Below the pieces are notes generated by a model. That model did not search any database and was not told the origin of the DNA. It was given only the letters and a program-made list of their open reading frames with translations. The position numbers and the translations under genes are program-made. DNA of 64,000 bases from CAWKGV01 sp963849305 (GTDB lineage Bacteria > Pseudomonadota > Alphaproteobacteria > Acetobacterales > Acetobacteraceae), in contig CAWKGV010000001.1 of the NCBI GenBank assembly GCA_963849305.1, positions 124,001 through 188,000 on the forward strand. The letters run 5' to 3'. Positions 1 through 8,517 of this stretch are shown one piece after another (positions within the stretch are counted from its first letter, which is position 1; each line of letters opens with the position of its first letter).

Positions 1-1156
1 AGCGGCCCAGGTGCGCGCCGCGCAGGGCGAGCGAATGCAAGCGTTAGGCCAGCTCGCCGGCGGGATCGCCCATGATTTCAACAACGTTTTGCAGGGGATC
101 TCGGCGGGCGCGGCACTGATCGAGCAGGGTGCCAGTGACCCTGAAGCAGCAAACGGCTACGCGCGCATGATCCTGGACGCAGCCGACCGGGGTGCCGCCA
201 TCACGCGCCGCCTGCTTGCCTTCGCTCGCCGCGACTCGATGGAGCCGACGCTGGTCGATTCACAGCAATTGCTCGACGGCCTGTGCGAGATACTCACCCA
301 TACGCTGGGCGCCTCGATCGCGGTCCAGGTGGATGCGCCGCCCGACCTGCCGACGCTGTTCACCGACAAGGCCCAACTCGAGACGGTGCTGGTCAACTTC
401 GCCGCGAATGCGCGAGATGCCATGCCGGGCGGCGGCACGCTGACGCTCACGGCGCGCGAGGAACATGCGGGGGCCGATCACATCACCCTGCCCGCGCCCG
501 GCGCATATGTGCGCCTGTCGGTGGCCGATACTGGCATCGGCATGGATAGCGCCGTGCTGGCGAGGGCGCCAGAGCCGTTCTTTACGACCAAAACAAGCGG
601 ACAGGGGACCGGGCTCGGCCTGGCCATGGCCAAGGACTTCGCGGAACGCTCGGGCGGCGCGCTCGCGATCGACAGCGCGCCTGGTCGCGGCACGATGGTT
701 ACGCTTTGGATCCCTTGCGCAAAACTGGAGCCGGTCGAGGCCTGGCAGCCAGAGGCCCCGAATTCCGGGTATGGCGCCAAGGTCCTGCTGGTGGATGACG
801 AGCCGCTGGTCTGCGAAACGCTGTCGGCCCAACTCCAGCGCAGGGGCTACGCCGTTCTGGCCTACCGCTCGGCCGAGGCGGCCTTGACCGCGCTAGAGCA
901 GGGCGTGCTGCCGGAGTTGCTGGTGACCGATCTGACGATGCCGGGCATGGACGGCTTGGCCCTGATCCGTCGCGTTCGCGCGCGTCATGCCGATCTACCG
1001 GCGATCCTACTGACCGGTTCTCCGACCGAGGTCGCACGGCTCGACCTCCGCGACGGGCCGAGCGGTCAGGTGACGCTGCTCCACAAGCCGGCATCCGGCG
1101 AGCAGATCGCTCGAGCGATGGCGGAACTGCTGAGTGAGGCGGGCGCAGTCCGGTAG
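1..1156 (+). CDS. Hybrid sensor histidine kinase/response regulator (5' end outside window)
   Basis: The frame is open from base 2, so the gene begins upstream; the GTG at 11 is not a credible start because the HisKA domain begins right there. The order of motifs is a HisKA box (GGIAHDFNN, the phosphoacceptor His), an N box (NFAANARDAM), G1 (VADTGIGM), G2 (GTGLGLAM), then a C-terminal receiver with the phospho-accepting Asp in VTDLTMPGMDGL. The kinase transfers phosphate from its His to its own receiver or a partner. The input domain, probably PAS given the linker before the H box, lies outside the window. It ends one base before the convergent NHL gene. Confidence 0.93.
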   Translation, partial: AAQVRAAQGERMQALGQLAGGIAHDFNNVLQGISAGAALIEQGASDPEAANGYARMILDAADRGAAITRRLLAFARRDSMEPTLVDSQQLLDGLCEILTHTLGASIAVQVDAPPDLPTLFTDKAQLETVLVNFAANARDAMPGGGTLTLTAREEHAGADHITLPAPGAYVRLSVADTGIGMDSAVLARAPEPFFTTKTSGQGTGLGLAMAKDFAERSGGALAIDSAPGRGTMVTLWIPCAKLEPVEAWQPEAPNSGYGAKVLLVDDEPLVCETLSAQLQRRGYAVLAYRSAEAALTALEQGVLPELLVTDLTMPGMDGLALIRRVRARHADLPAILLTGSPTEVARLDLRDGPSGQVTLLHKPASGEQIARAMAELLSEAGAVR

Positions 1157-2113
1157 TCAGCCCAGCTTTCGGAACTTGTGCAGGCTGCGCAAATTCTCCG
1201 GCCTTGGCTTATCGGCGTAGGCCTGCGGCCAGTTGGTCCAGGACACCTCGCCCACATACAAATCCCCGCGCGAGTCCACCGCGAGCCCGTGCGGCGCCAT
1301 GAACTCGGTGGGGCCGAGGCCTGCGTGCAGACCGCCTAGCCGGGCGATGCGCTTGCCGGTGTTGTCCACGATGCTGACCCGCGGGCCGAGATTGGGAATG
1401 TCGCGATTCACCGGCATCACGGGGCCCAGCTCGCCGATGTAGCAGATCGGGCACTTGCCCGGCGGCATGAACAGTCCGCAGGGGCGATGCAGGTTGTTCC
1501 ACTGCATCTCGTAGCGGCCGTTCGAGTCAAAGACTTGCACGCGATGGTTCTCGCGGTCGGCGACGTACACCCAGCCATCGCCATCGCAGGTGATGTTGTG
1601 GACTATGTTGAACTCGCCCGGATCGGTGCCGGGCTCGCCCCAGGAGAGCAGCCATGTGCCGTCGGGCGCGTATTTATGCACTCGCGCATTGCCGTAGCCG
1701 TCCGAGACATAGATCTCGCCCTTGGGCGAGAGCGCGGTGTGGGTGCAGCGGTGGAACGGCTCGCCGCTCATGAAGGGCGCGGGCTTGCCGGGGATGCCGA
1801 GTGTCATCAGCACCTTGCCGTCCAGCGTGCAGTGCCGGACGCTGTGATCGCCGTCATCGGTAAGCCAGAGCGTATCGTCGGGCCCCATGTGCAGGCCGTG
1901 GGCGCGCGGGAACACGCCCTCGCCCCAGGAGCGGAGGAACCTGCCCTCGCGGTCGAACACCATCATCGGGTGCTCGCCACGATTGAACACATAGACGTTG
2001 TCGTGGCGATCGACCCCGACCGCACCAATCTCCTTGAAGCTCCAGCCCGGCGGCAGTTGCGCCCAATTCTGGACCGGCTCGTAGGTGTATTCGCCGTTGC
2101 CCACGGTCACCAT
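1157..2113 (-). CDS. NHL-repeat six-bladed beta-propeller protein
   Basis: This 318-residue protein has repeated blade motifs of the NHL type (VGVDRHDNVYVFNRG, IYVSDGYGNARVHKY, VYVADRENHRVQVF, LAVDSRGDLYVGE), resembling peptidylglycine alpha-amidating lyase-like propellers. No signal peptide is seen, so it is probably cytoplasmic. A strong ribosome binding site (GGGGAGGG) precedes the ATG. It is the last gene of a minus-strand operon after the isocitrate-lyase-fold enzyme and the glutathione S-transferase, spaced 29 bases from the latter. Such propellers next to catabolic genes may act as lactonases or binding scaffolds, but the substrate cannot be read from the sequence. Confidence 0.85.
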   Translation of the reverse strand: MVTVGNGEYTYEPVQNWAQLPPGWSFKEIGAVGVDRHDNVYVFNRGEHPMMVFDREGRFLRSWGEGVFPRAHGLHMGPDDTLWLTDDGDHSVRHCTLDGKVLMTLGIPGKPAPFMSGEPFHRCTHTALSPKGEIYVSDGYGNARVHKYAPDGTWLLSWGEPGTDPGEFNIVHNITCDGDGWVYVADRENHRVQVFDSNGRYEMQWNNLHRPCGLFMPPGKCPICYIGELGPVMPVNRDIPNLGPRVSIVDNTGKRIARLGGLHAGLGPTEFMAPHGLAVDSRGDLYVGEVSWTNWPQAYADKPRPENLRSLHKFRKLG

Positions 2114-2142
2114 GCTCGTCCCTCCCCTTTGCCCAATCCCGA

Positions 2143-2769
2143 TCAGCGCGCCATGCCGTACGGGCCGCCTCGCTCCAGCGCCGCCTTGTAGGCTGGCCGC
2201 TCGTGCAGGCGTTTGATCCAGGCGTCCATGCCGGGGTAAGCAGCGCGCTTTCCGAACTGCTCGGCAAGCTCCGCCACGAAGCTCATCTGGACATCGGCTC
2301 CGGTCAGCGCGTCGCCCACCAGGAACTGCCGGCCGCGTACCGCGCCGTCGAGATAGCCGAGATGATTGGCAAGCTCGCTGTCGATGCGCGGGCGCAGCGG
2401 CGCACCGGCATCACCCAGGCGCGAAACATACAGATGGAGTAGTAGCGGCAGCATCGCCGAGCCCTCGGCATAGTGCAGCCACTGCATGTATTCGTCATAG
2501 GCCGGAGTCGCCGGGTCGGGCTGGAGCCGCCCGCCGCCGTGCCGCCGGATCAGGTAGTCGATGATGGCGCCCGATTCGATGATCGTCCGGCTGTCATCGG
2601 TGATGACCGGCGACTTGCCGAGCGGGTTCACCGCCTTCAGCTCGGGCGGCGCCAACCGGGTCTCGGGGTTGCGCTCGTACCGCTTCACTTCGTACGGCAC
2701 GTCAAGCTCCTCCAGCAGCCACAGTATGCGTTGGGAGCGGGAATCGTTCAGGTGATGGACGACGATCAT
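2143..2769 (-). CDS. Glutathione S-transferase family protein
   Basis: A 208-residue protein. The N-terminal thioredoxin-fold half starts MIVVHHLNDSRSQR, carries the SRSQRILWLLEE helix and the cis-Pro region NPLGKSPVI, and the glutathione gamma-glutamyl site motif ESGAIIDYL. The helical C-terminal half includes the conserved N-capping-type segment TGADVQMSF. The open frame extends 97 codons further upstream, but the ATG at 2769 has a GGAGG ribosome binding site and overlaps the preceding stop by 4 nt (ATGA), which fixes the start. It likely conjugates or isomerises an intermediate made by its operon partners; the substrate is unknown. Confidence 0.92.
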   Translation of the reverse strand: MIVVHHLNDSRSQRILWLLEELDVPYEVKRYERNPETRLAPPELKAVNPLGKSPVITDDSRTIIESGAIIDYLIRRHGGGRLQPDPATPAYDEYMQWLHYAEGSAMLPLLLHLYVSRLGDAGAPLRPRIDSELANHLGYLDGAVRGRQFLVGDALTGADVQMSFVAELAEQFGKRAAYPGMDAWIKRLHERPAYKAALERGGPYGMAR

Positions 2770-3662
2770 GCGATGTTCCTCCGTGGTTTCGTTGCGTCGG
2801 CCGGCGGGTCGCGAAAGCGGGTGCGGATCGCGGTCCATTGCTCGGCGCCCATGCGGGCGAACGCCTCGCCCACTGTCATGTCCGCCCGCCCCAGCGGATG
2901 CCGACCAGTTGCCTTCAGCTCCGTTAGCGCCTCGTCGCAGGCAGCGATCGCGGCCGTGAGCAGCAGGGCGGGCACGATCGCGACGCGGTAGCCCATCCGT
3001 TCCGCCTCGCCCATATCGACGGCCGGCGTCTTGCCGCGATGAACGACGTTCAGCAGGCACGGGCCGCGCACCAGCCGCGGCACCGCCGCGACCTCCTCCA
3101 TCGTTTGCGGCGCCTCGACGAAGGCCAGGTCGGCGCCCACCTCCAGCGCCGCGTTGGCGCGCACGACCGCTTCCTCAAAGCCGGCAACGGCGCGGGCGTC
3201 GGTGCGCGCGATCACGACGAACTCGGCGCTGCGCCGGGCGGCGCAGGCGGCGCGCAGCTTGGCGAGCCAGTCCTCGCGCGGCACGATCTCCTTCTCGTCC
3301 AAATGTCCGCACCGCTTGGGCGAGACCTGGTCCTCGATATGGATGCCGGCGACGCCGCGCCGCTCGTATTCCTGCACCGCGCGAAAGGCGTTCAGCTCGT
3401 TGCCGTAGCCGGTATCGGCGTCTGCGATCACCGGCACGGCCACGGAACGGACGATGCGCGCGGCGTTCTCCACCATCTCGGTCATGCCGAGCAGCCCGAA
3501 ATCGGGATAACCCGCCGAGGCCGCCGTGCCGGCGCCGGTCATGTACACCGCCGGGAAGCCGGCCTGCTCGATCAGCCTCGCGGTCATTCCGTCATAAGCG
3601 CCGGGCGCGACGATCAGCTCCCGGTCCCGTAGCAGGGCGCGAAGCCGTGCCGCTTCCGTCAT
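2766..3662 (-). CDS. Isocitrate lyase/PEP mutase-family enzyme
   Basis: A 298-residue TIM-barrel protein of the isocitrate lyase/phosphoenolpyruvate mutase superfamily, similar to oxaloacetate decarboxylase, carboxyphosphonoenolpyruvate mutase and 2-methylisocitrate lyase. It shows the substrate-binding start APGAYDGMTARL, the metal-binding Asp pair in VIADADTGYGN, and the HIEDQVSPKRCGHL loop. The catalytic loop is KRCGH, close to that of lyases acting on 2,3-substituted succinates, so a C-C lyase is more likely than a mutase. The start at MTEAARL follows a GGAGG. It is first in an operon with GST and NHL genes and divergent from the HAD gene at 3722. Confidence 0.9.
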   Translation of the reverse strand: MTEAARLRALLRDRELIVAPGAYDGMTARLIEQAGFPAVYMTGAGTAASAGYPDFGLLGMTEMVENAARIVRSVAVPVIADADTGYGNELNAFRAVQEYERRGVAGIHIEDQVSPKRCGHLDEKEIVPREDWLAKLRAACAARRSAEFVVIARTDARAVAGFEEAVVRANAALEVGADLAFVEAPQTMEEVAAVPRLVRGPCLLNVVHRGKTPAVDMGEAERMGYRVAIVPALLLTAAIAACDEALTELKATGRHPLGRADMTVGEAFARMGAEQWTAIRTRFRDPPADATKPRRNIA

Positions 3663-3721
3663 CGCCTGGCCTCCATCGCTGGCTCGAGCCATGGTATCCC
3701 GGCACGCCGAGGGAGGCCAGG

Positions 3722-4423
3722 ATGACCGCCGATGAGCTTAGGCGCACGATCAAGGTCTGCATGTTCGACCAGTACGGAACCGTGGTGGACATGCAGGGCG
3801 GACTGGTCGAGGCGGCCACGCCCTATCTGAAGGCGAAGGGCTGGCAGGGGAACCCCAACGCGCTCGTCACCTGGTGGCGGCGGACGCATTACGAGAACTC
3901 GATGATCGATGCGCTGTTGGGGCGCGAGCACACGCCCTATCGCGAGATCGGCCACCGCTCCCTCGACTACGTGCTGGAGCGCGCCGGTATCGCGCACACG
4001 CCGGACGAGGTGCGCGCGCTGGTCGCCGCGATCGAGCGGCTGCGCCCGTTCCCGGAGGTGCCCGCCGCGCTCGCCCGGCTTCAGGTGCGCTATAAGCTGG
4101 CGGTGCTGTCGAACGGCGATCCCGACATGCTGGAAGCCGCGAGGCCGCATCACGGCATCGGCTTCGACGCGGTGATCTCGGTCGCGGCGGCCAACGCCTT
4201 CAAGCCGCATGTCGCGACCTACACCAAGGCGGCCGAGATCATGGGCGTGGCGATGGATCAGGTGCTGTTCGTCGCCAACCACGCTTTCGACTGCGTGGGT
4301 GCGAAGTCGGCGGGGATGCGCGCCGCGTTCATCGACCGCCGCCGGCGCCCGTTCGGCGTCACCGCCTATCCGCCGGACCTGACCGCGCCGACGATGGCGT
4401 CGTTGGCGGACCTCGTCGCTTAA
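3722..4423 (+). CDS. Haloacid dehalogenase type II-like HAD hydrolase
   Basis: A 233-residue protein. HAD motif I reads MFDQYGTVVD with the nucleophilic Asp followed by Gln-Tyr, as in (S)-2-haloacid dehalogenases rather than phosphatases; motif II is VLSNGDP, motif III lysine is in AFKPHVATY, and motif IV is FVANHAFDCVGAKSAGM. The ATG at 3722 is preceded by GGGAGG, so the longer open frame from 3647 is not used. It is divergent from the lyase-GST-NHL operon across 59 bases. Likely hydrolytic dehalogenation of a short 2-haloacid, although many family members have other small substrates. Confidence 0.88.
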   Translation: MTADELRRTIKVCMFDQYGTVVDMQGGLVEAATPYLKAKGWQGNPNALVTWWRRTHYENSMIDALLGREHTPYREIGHRSLDYVLERAGIAHTPDEVRALVAAIERLRPFPEVPAALARLQVRYKLAVLSNGDPDMLEAARPHHGIGFDAVISVAAANAFKPHVATYTKAAEIMGVAMDQVLFVANHAFDCVGAKSAGMRAAFIDRRRRPFGVTAYPPDLTAPTMASLADLVA

Positions 4424-4482
4424 GTGCCTCGATCCCGGGCATCCGAGCGTTTGCGACCCTTCACAACGTGCTGGACGCGGAA

Positions 4483-4498
4483 TTAAATGCATGTTAAC
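4483..4498 (+). promoter_or_regulatory. CtrA-type binding site (TTAA-N7-TTAAC)
   Basis: TTAA, seven bases (ATGCATG), then TTAAC is an exact match to the full CtrA box known in alphaproteobacteria. It lies 56 bases before the start codon of the PEP-CTERM gene. A further GGTTAACC follows at about 4532. The match is seen; control by CtrA is inferred. Confidence 0.5.
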
Positions 4499-4553
4499 CC
4501 GTTGCATTCCCAATCCATGCGGGAAGCGCAAGGTTAACCAAAAAGAGGCAGTG

Positions 4554-5276
4554 ATGTTCGGCAGGTGGCACGACTCGCGACTGCTCCTAGCCTTCTCGGC
4601 TGGAGCCATCGCTTCTGTGGCAGCAGGAGCTTGGCCCGCACTTGCAACGGGTTTCGACACAACGCCGTCCTGGGATGGGTCGTCTTCCATAGCTCCCTTC
4701 GGATCGCCGCAGACGGCGACCTACGGCCAGACATTTGTCGCGCCGGCGGGTGGCGACTTGCAAAGCTTCACGTTCTTCCCTGAAGGGAGTGCCACGCTAC
4801 AGGCCCAAGCCCTGGTGTACGCCTGGAGCGGCTCGCTGCTTGGCGGGAACTCACCGCAGGGCGCGATTGGACCGGCACTTTATGCCAGCGCTCCTTTCAC
4901 CATCGCCCCAACTGGCGGCGTGTTCGTGCCATACACGGCCACGACCGGCGGTCTGGCGCTGACGCCCGGCGCCAGCTACATCGCGCTCTTCACTGTCTCC
5001 GGGCCGGACCCGTCAGACGCCGCCAATTCCTCCGGGACGGACTCATGGGGGCTCATCTCCTCCCACGTTGCAAATAACGGCGGCGGCGGCCTGAATTTCG
5101 ACAACAACAGCACGTTTTCGACGCTTAATAATGGACAATGGGACGATTTCGGGGACTTTGGTGACCTGGCTTGGCGGGCGACCTTCACCGCCTCGCTTCC
5201 GGAACCTGCGAGCCTCGCGATCCTGAGCGCGGGCCTTATTGGTTTGGCCACAGTCCGCCGGCGCAAGCGGTCCTGA
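4554..5276 (+). CDS. PEP-CTERM sorting domain-containing secreted protein
   Basis: A 240-residue exported protein. The N-terminus has a signal peptide (LLLAFSAGAIASVAAGAWPALA), the body is rich in Gly, Ser and Thr, and the last 25 residues form a canonical sorting signal: PEPASLAI, a hydrophobic stretch, then the RRRKR stop-transfer. PEP-CTERM proteins are processed by an exosortase and go to the outer surface or the polysaccharide matrix. The start ATG at 4554 has an AAGAGG ribosome binding site. No exosortase is encoded in the window. The function of the mature domain is unknown; the fold resembles jelly-roll surface proteins of this class. Confidence 0.9.
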   Translation: MFGRWHDSRLLLAFSAGAIASVAAGAWPALATGFDTTPSWDGSSSIAPFGSPQTATYGQTFVAPAGGDLQSFTFFPEGSATLQAQALVYAWSGSLLGGNSPQGAIGPALYASAPFTIAPTGGVFVPYTATTGGLALTPGASYIALFTVSGPDPSDAANSSGTDSWGLISSHVANNGGGGLNFDNNSTFSTLNNGQWDDFGDFGDLAWRATFTASLPEPASLAILSAGLIGLATVRRRKRS

Positions 5277-5298
5277 TCCACTTCCAGTGATGATCCTG

Positions 5299-5327
5299 AG
5301 GGCGGCGTCGGTAGATGCCGCCCTTTC
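5299..5327 (+). terminator. Rho-independent terminator after the PEP-CTERM gene
   Basis: A stem AGGGCGGCGTC paired with GATGCCGCCCT around a GGTA loop is followed by TTTC. It begins 23 bases after the PEP-CTERM stop codon and separates it from the FAH-family gene. Confidence 0.7.
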
Positions 5328-5394
5328 GCTCGTGCGCTCCTTGCCGGGCCTTGCGGCTTGTCGTACCGCAGTGCGCTGAGGTGAGGAGACCGCG

Positions 5395-6228
5395 ATGAAA
5401 CTGATGAGCTTTCGCCGCCCGGACGGCACCCCGAGCTGGGGCATCGCCAAGGACGAGGGCGTGATCGACCTGGGCCATCTGGCCCCCGGCCTGCGCCACG
5501 CGCTCTGGGCCACCACCTCGCTCGCCGAGGCAGCCGCGCAGCACGCCGGTTACCGGCTGAACGAGGTCCGCTTCCTGCCGCCGATCCCGGACCCGGACAA
5601 GATCCTCTGCGTCGGCCTCAACTACGTCTCGCATATCAAGGAGGGCGGGCGGGAGCCGCCGGAGAAGCCGATCATCTTCACCCGCACCCCAAGTTCCCAG
5701 GTCGGCCACGGCGAGGCGATGATCCGCCCGAAAGTGTCCGATACCTATGACTACGAGGGCGAGCTGGCGGTGGTCATCGGCCGGCGCTGCCGCCATGTGC
5801 CGAAGGCGCGGGCGCAGGAGGTGATCGCGGGCTATGCCTGCTATAACGAGGGCTCGGTCCGCGAATGGCAGCGCCATTCCTCGCAATTCATTCCCGGCAA
5901 GAATTTCTATCACTCCGGCGCGTTCGGCCCCTGGATCGTCACTCCGGAGGAGGCGGGCGACATCACAAGCGCCACGTTGCTCACCCGGCTTAACGGCGAG
6001 GAGGTGCAGCACGCGACCATCGACGACCTCTGCTTCGACATCCCGACCTTGATCGAATACTGCTCGACCTTCACCCAGCTTGAGGCGGGCGATGTGATTG
6101 TTACCGGCACCACCGGCGGCGTCGGCGCCTTCCGCAAGCCGCCGCTATGGATGAAGCCGGGCGACACGGTGGAAGTGGAGGTCACGGGCATCGGCGTCCT
6201 GCGCAACAAGGTCGCGGCCGAGGAGTAG
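5395..6228 (+). CDS. Fumarylacetoacetate hydrolase (FAH) family protein
   Basis: A 277-residue protein with the FAH catalytic fold. Residues 69-75 read KILCVGL, the usual start of the FAH domain, and the metal-binding pair E121/E123 lies in YDYEGELAVVIG. The third ligand region reads CYNEGSVREWQ, with Glu where Asp is more common, a variant found in 2-hydroxyhepta-2,4-diene-1,7-dioate isomerase/ureidoglycolate-lyase-like proteins. The end carries GTTGGVG and MKPGDTVEVEVTGIG, also typical. It probably hydrolyses a C-C bond or decarboxylates a 2-oxo acid in aromatic or sugar-acid breakdown. GAGGAG precedes the ATG. It stands alone between two terminators. Confidence 0.92.
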   Translation: MKLMSFRRPDGTPSWGIAKDEGVIDLGHLAPGLRHALWATTSLAEAAAQHAGYRLNEVRFLPPIPDPDKILCVGLNYVSHIKEGGREPPEKPIIFTRTPSSQVGHGEAMIRPKVSDTYDYEGELAVVIGRRCRHVPKARAQEVIAGYACYNEGSVREWQRHSSQFIPGKNFYHSGAFGPWIVTPEEAGDITSATLLTRLNGEEVQHATIDDLCFDIPTLIEYCSTFTQLEAGDVIVTGTTGGVGAFRKPPLWMKPGDTVEVEVTGIGVLRNKVAAEE

Positions 6229-6234
6229 CTGGAC

Positions 6235-6264
6235 GGCGCCGCCTAGGTGAGCCTCGGCGGCGCC
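6235..6264. terminator. Hairpin between convergent genes
   Basis: A 9-bp perfect stem (GGCGCCGCC / GGCGGCGCC) with a 12-base loop and a short T-rich tail lies 6 bases after the FAH stop, and 29 bases after the end of the sigma gene on the other strand. It may terminate both. Confidence 0.5.
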
Positions 6265-6293
6265 TTCTCACAGGCAACACCGTTGCCAAGTGC

Positions 6294-7513
6294 TCAGGCA
6301 GGCTTGCGGCTCTGTAGCCAAAGCCGTTCCGCGGGGCCGGGCCCGAGAGCGAGTGCCGCGTCATAGGCCGCGCGAGACTCCTCTAGGCGGCCGAGGCGGC
6401 GCAGCAGATCAGCCCGGACCGCATGATAGGGCTGGAAGCCTGCCAGCGCGTTCGCGTTCAGTGCCTCAACTTCGGACAACGCCGCCCCCACCCCTGTCGC
6501 TTCGGCCAGCGCTACCGCGCGGTTCAGGCGGACCACGGGGTCGTCGCGCTGCGCGAGCAAGGTATCGTAGAGCTCCAGGACCGCGGCCCAGGGAGGACTT
6601 TCGGCCAGGCTCCTGCGGGCGCACCATGCGCCGTGGATCGCCGCTTGCAACGCGCGGGGGCCGGGCGGACCCAAAGCAGCGGCGCGTTGCAGGTACACCT
6701 CGGCCGCCTGGATCAACGGACGCCGCCACAGCGCCGGGTCTTGCTCCGCTAACGGGACCATCGTCCCGTACTTGTCGAGCCGCGCCGGCCGCCGTGCCTC
6801 GGCGAAGCGGACCAAGGCCGCCAGTGCGAGCGCCTCGGGCTCCTCGGGCAATAGTTCCGTAAGTACGCGCGTCAGCCGCAGTATTTCGGCGGCGTAGCCC
6901 GCGTGCGGCCGGGCGCCGGCTGCGTCCTCGTGCGCCTTCGCGTAGGCGACCTCAAGCGTCGAGAGCACCGCATCCAGCCGGTCGGGCCAGGCGTCCGGCC
7001 CAGGAATTTCGAAGGGCACGCCCAAATCGGCGATCTTGCGCTTGGCGCGCACCAGGCGCTGGGCCAGGGTGGGCTCGGCGATCAGGAAAGCGCGGGCGAT
7101 CTCGCCGGTTGAGAGCCCGCAGACCAAGCGCAGCGTCAGGGCCGCTCGCGCTTCCGCCGCCACCGCCGGATGGCAGCAGACGAAGATGAGCTTGAGCCGC
7201 TCGTCGGGAATCAGACTTGCGGCGTCGGACATGATGTCTTCCGCGGTGGGTTCCGGCGACGGCGGGTCAGGCCGAAGCCGCTCCCTGACGCGGCGTCTGC
7301 GCAGCATGTCGAGCGCGCAGTGGTGAGCCGTCCGATATAGCCAGGCAGCCGGATCGCGCGGCGCGTCTTCCGCGGCCAGGTCGCAGTCGCCCGCGCGCAA
7401 GCCTCGGCGAACGCCTCCTCCGCGATGTCCAAGTCGCGGAACCGGGCGGCGAGCGCGGCGACGATGCGTCCGCCCGCCTCCCGTGCGGCGCGATCAAGCG
7501 CTGCGCCGCTCAT
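6294..7513 (-). pseudogene. ECF42-type sigma factor, frameshifted
   Basis: The N-terminus (MSGAALDRAAREAGGRI to FAEACARA, sigma-70 region 2 start) is in one frame from 7513, and the rest (PAAWLYRTAHHCALDMLRRR, region 2/4, then the long tetratricopeptide-like C-terminal domain with LNRAVALAEA) is in another frame ending at 6294. The switch lies near 7365-7380, where adding one G restores a continuous protein. The C-terminal extension of about 200 residues is typical of the ECF42 group. The gene starts inside the stop of the upstream YCII gene (ATGA). Either a real one-base deletion or a sequence error; the remainder is intact, so error or recent loss is plausible. Confidence 0.82.
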
Positions 7514-7857
7514 CCGCCCCCGAGAAGCGGGCGTATCTCCACCGCGCCATCTTGCAGGACCGGCAGCTTCTTGGCGATCGCGATGGCCGCGTCGAGGTCC
7601 GGCACGTCGATCAGGTAGTAACCGCCGAGTTGCTCCTTGGTCTCCGCGAAGGGCCCATCATGGATCGTCTTCACGCCACCCGCCGTACGCACCGTCGTCG
7701 CCGCGGCCGTGCCCTTCAGCCCGGCACCATTCACCCTCGCGGACCCAAGCTCGCGGTTGAACGCCATGTGCTTGGCGGCAATCTCCTGCATGGCGGGACC
7801 GTCCTTGTTCGGTCCATAGATCTGCTCGTCCTCATATATCAGCAGCAAATACTGCAT
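7510..7857 (-). CDS. YCII/DGPF-domain protein
   Basis: A 115-residue YCII-related protein with the diagnostic DGPFAETKEQLGGYYLI motif and an N-terminal MQYLLLIYEDE strand. The family is found as partners of ECF42 sigma factors, and here the stop overlaps the sigma start by 4 nt. Two starts are possible: ATG at 7857 or GTG at 7863; the AAGGAGG lies 10 bases before the ATG. Its biochemical role is unknown; the pairing suggests it helps sense the signal transmitted by the sigma factor. No membrane segment or signal peptide is present. Confidence 0.9.
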   Translation of the reverse strand: MQYLLLIYEDEQIYGPNKDGPAMQEIAAKHMAFNRELGSARVNGAGLKGTAAATTVRTAGGVKTIHDGPFAETKEQLGGYYLIDVPDLDAAIAIAKKLPVLQDGAVEIRPLLGGG

Positions 7858-7906
7858 CTGCACCGCCCCTCCTTGGGCCAGGTTAGGCTACGTGGATCGC
7901 AGCCCT

Positions 7907-8167
7907 CTACATTTGACCGCTAGTTTCCGAAGTGATTGCCCGAGGCGTCGCCCACGTCGGAAACGAACCCGCGTTCCTCGTCACCTCGGTACGGCTGTCC
8001 GGTCGCGTTGTGGTCGCCTTGCGGGCGTTCATCGCAAATACCTGCTGCGATTGGATGTGGCTTGGCCAACCGCTGTGCCAGGCGAAGCCAGGAGGAGCGC
8101 CCTGCGCCAGAGCGGCCCCGCTACCAATCGCGGACAGTAAGGCGGCGACGGTCGTGATCTTCTTCAT
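7907..8167 (-). CDS. Small secreted protein, hypothetical
   Basis: An 86-residue reading frame starting MKKITTVAALLSAIGSGAALA, a clear Sec signal peptide with cleavage predicted after ALA-Q. The mature part of about 63 residues has no recognised domain and is rich in Ser, Thr, Arg and Trp. An AGGAGA ribosome binding site lies 8 bases before the ATG. It is upstream of the YCII-sigma pair on the same strand, separated by about 50 bases. The absence of cysteines and low complexity of the second half mean the tail could be out of its original frame; only the signal peptide and start are well supported. Confidence 0.6.
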   Translation of the reverse strand: MKKITTVAALLSAIGSGAALAQGAPPGFAWHSGWPSHIQSQQVFAMNARKATTTRPDSRTEVTRNAGSFPTWATPRAITSETSGQM

Positions 8168-8517
8168 CTCATCGATCTCCTGTTCTCTCGAGCGGTGAGT
8201 GCGTGGATCGCAACCCTCCGCCCATCAGACGTTCGAGCCCGAGAGGGATCGACAGGCGGGTGCTTTTTTCGCGCCCACACGCCTCGTGTGCTGGGGCGTC
8301 TGGCCGCTGCGGATCGGTGAAGATGGGCGGCAGCCTGAAGGCATTGCGGGCAAGGATGCACTTTAGCCCCAGGCCGTTGTACTGCCGTTGTGGCCGCGCT
8401 TGACCCGACTTGATCCCGCCATCCAACGCTGCAACCGTCTGGTATGAAGCCATCGTTGGATGCCGGGTCTTCGCCTGGTCTGCGCCCCGGCACGACGATC
8501 AAGCACAGGAGATCGTT
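8168..8517. other. Intergenic region with inverted repeats
   Basis: This 350-base gap separates the small secreted protein gene from the MmgE/PrpD gene. It contains an inverted repeat ATCCAACG (8421-8428) / CGTTGGAT (8454-8461) and a second palindrome at 8461-8492. Frames open on the minus strand here have no start signal or recognisable domain. The promoters of both flanking genes should lie here, but no -35/-10 pair stands out. Confidence 0.6.
8461..8492. repeat. REP-like palindromic element
   Basis: TGCCGGG and CCCGGCA are perfect 7-base arms around an 18-base spacer, just upstream of the MmgE/PrpD ribosome binding site. The style (CCGGG arms beside GACGATC) resembles short intergenic palindromes that are dispersed in alphaproteobacterial genomes. 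No second copy was seen in this window, so repeat status is inferred. Confidence 0.35.

Noticed and set aside
8169..8453. 94-codon minus-strand frame starting MASYQTVAALDGG
   Set aside because: It spans the palindromic repeats, has no ribosome binding site or family.
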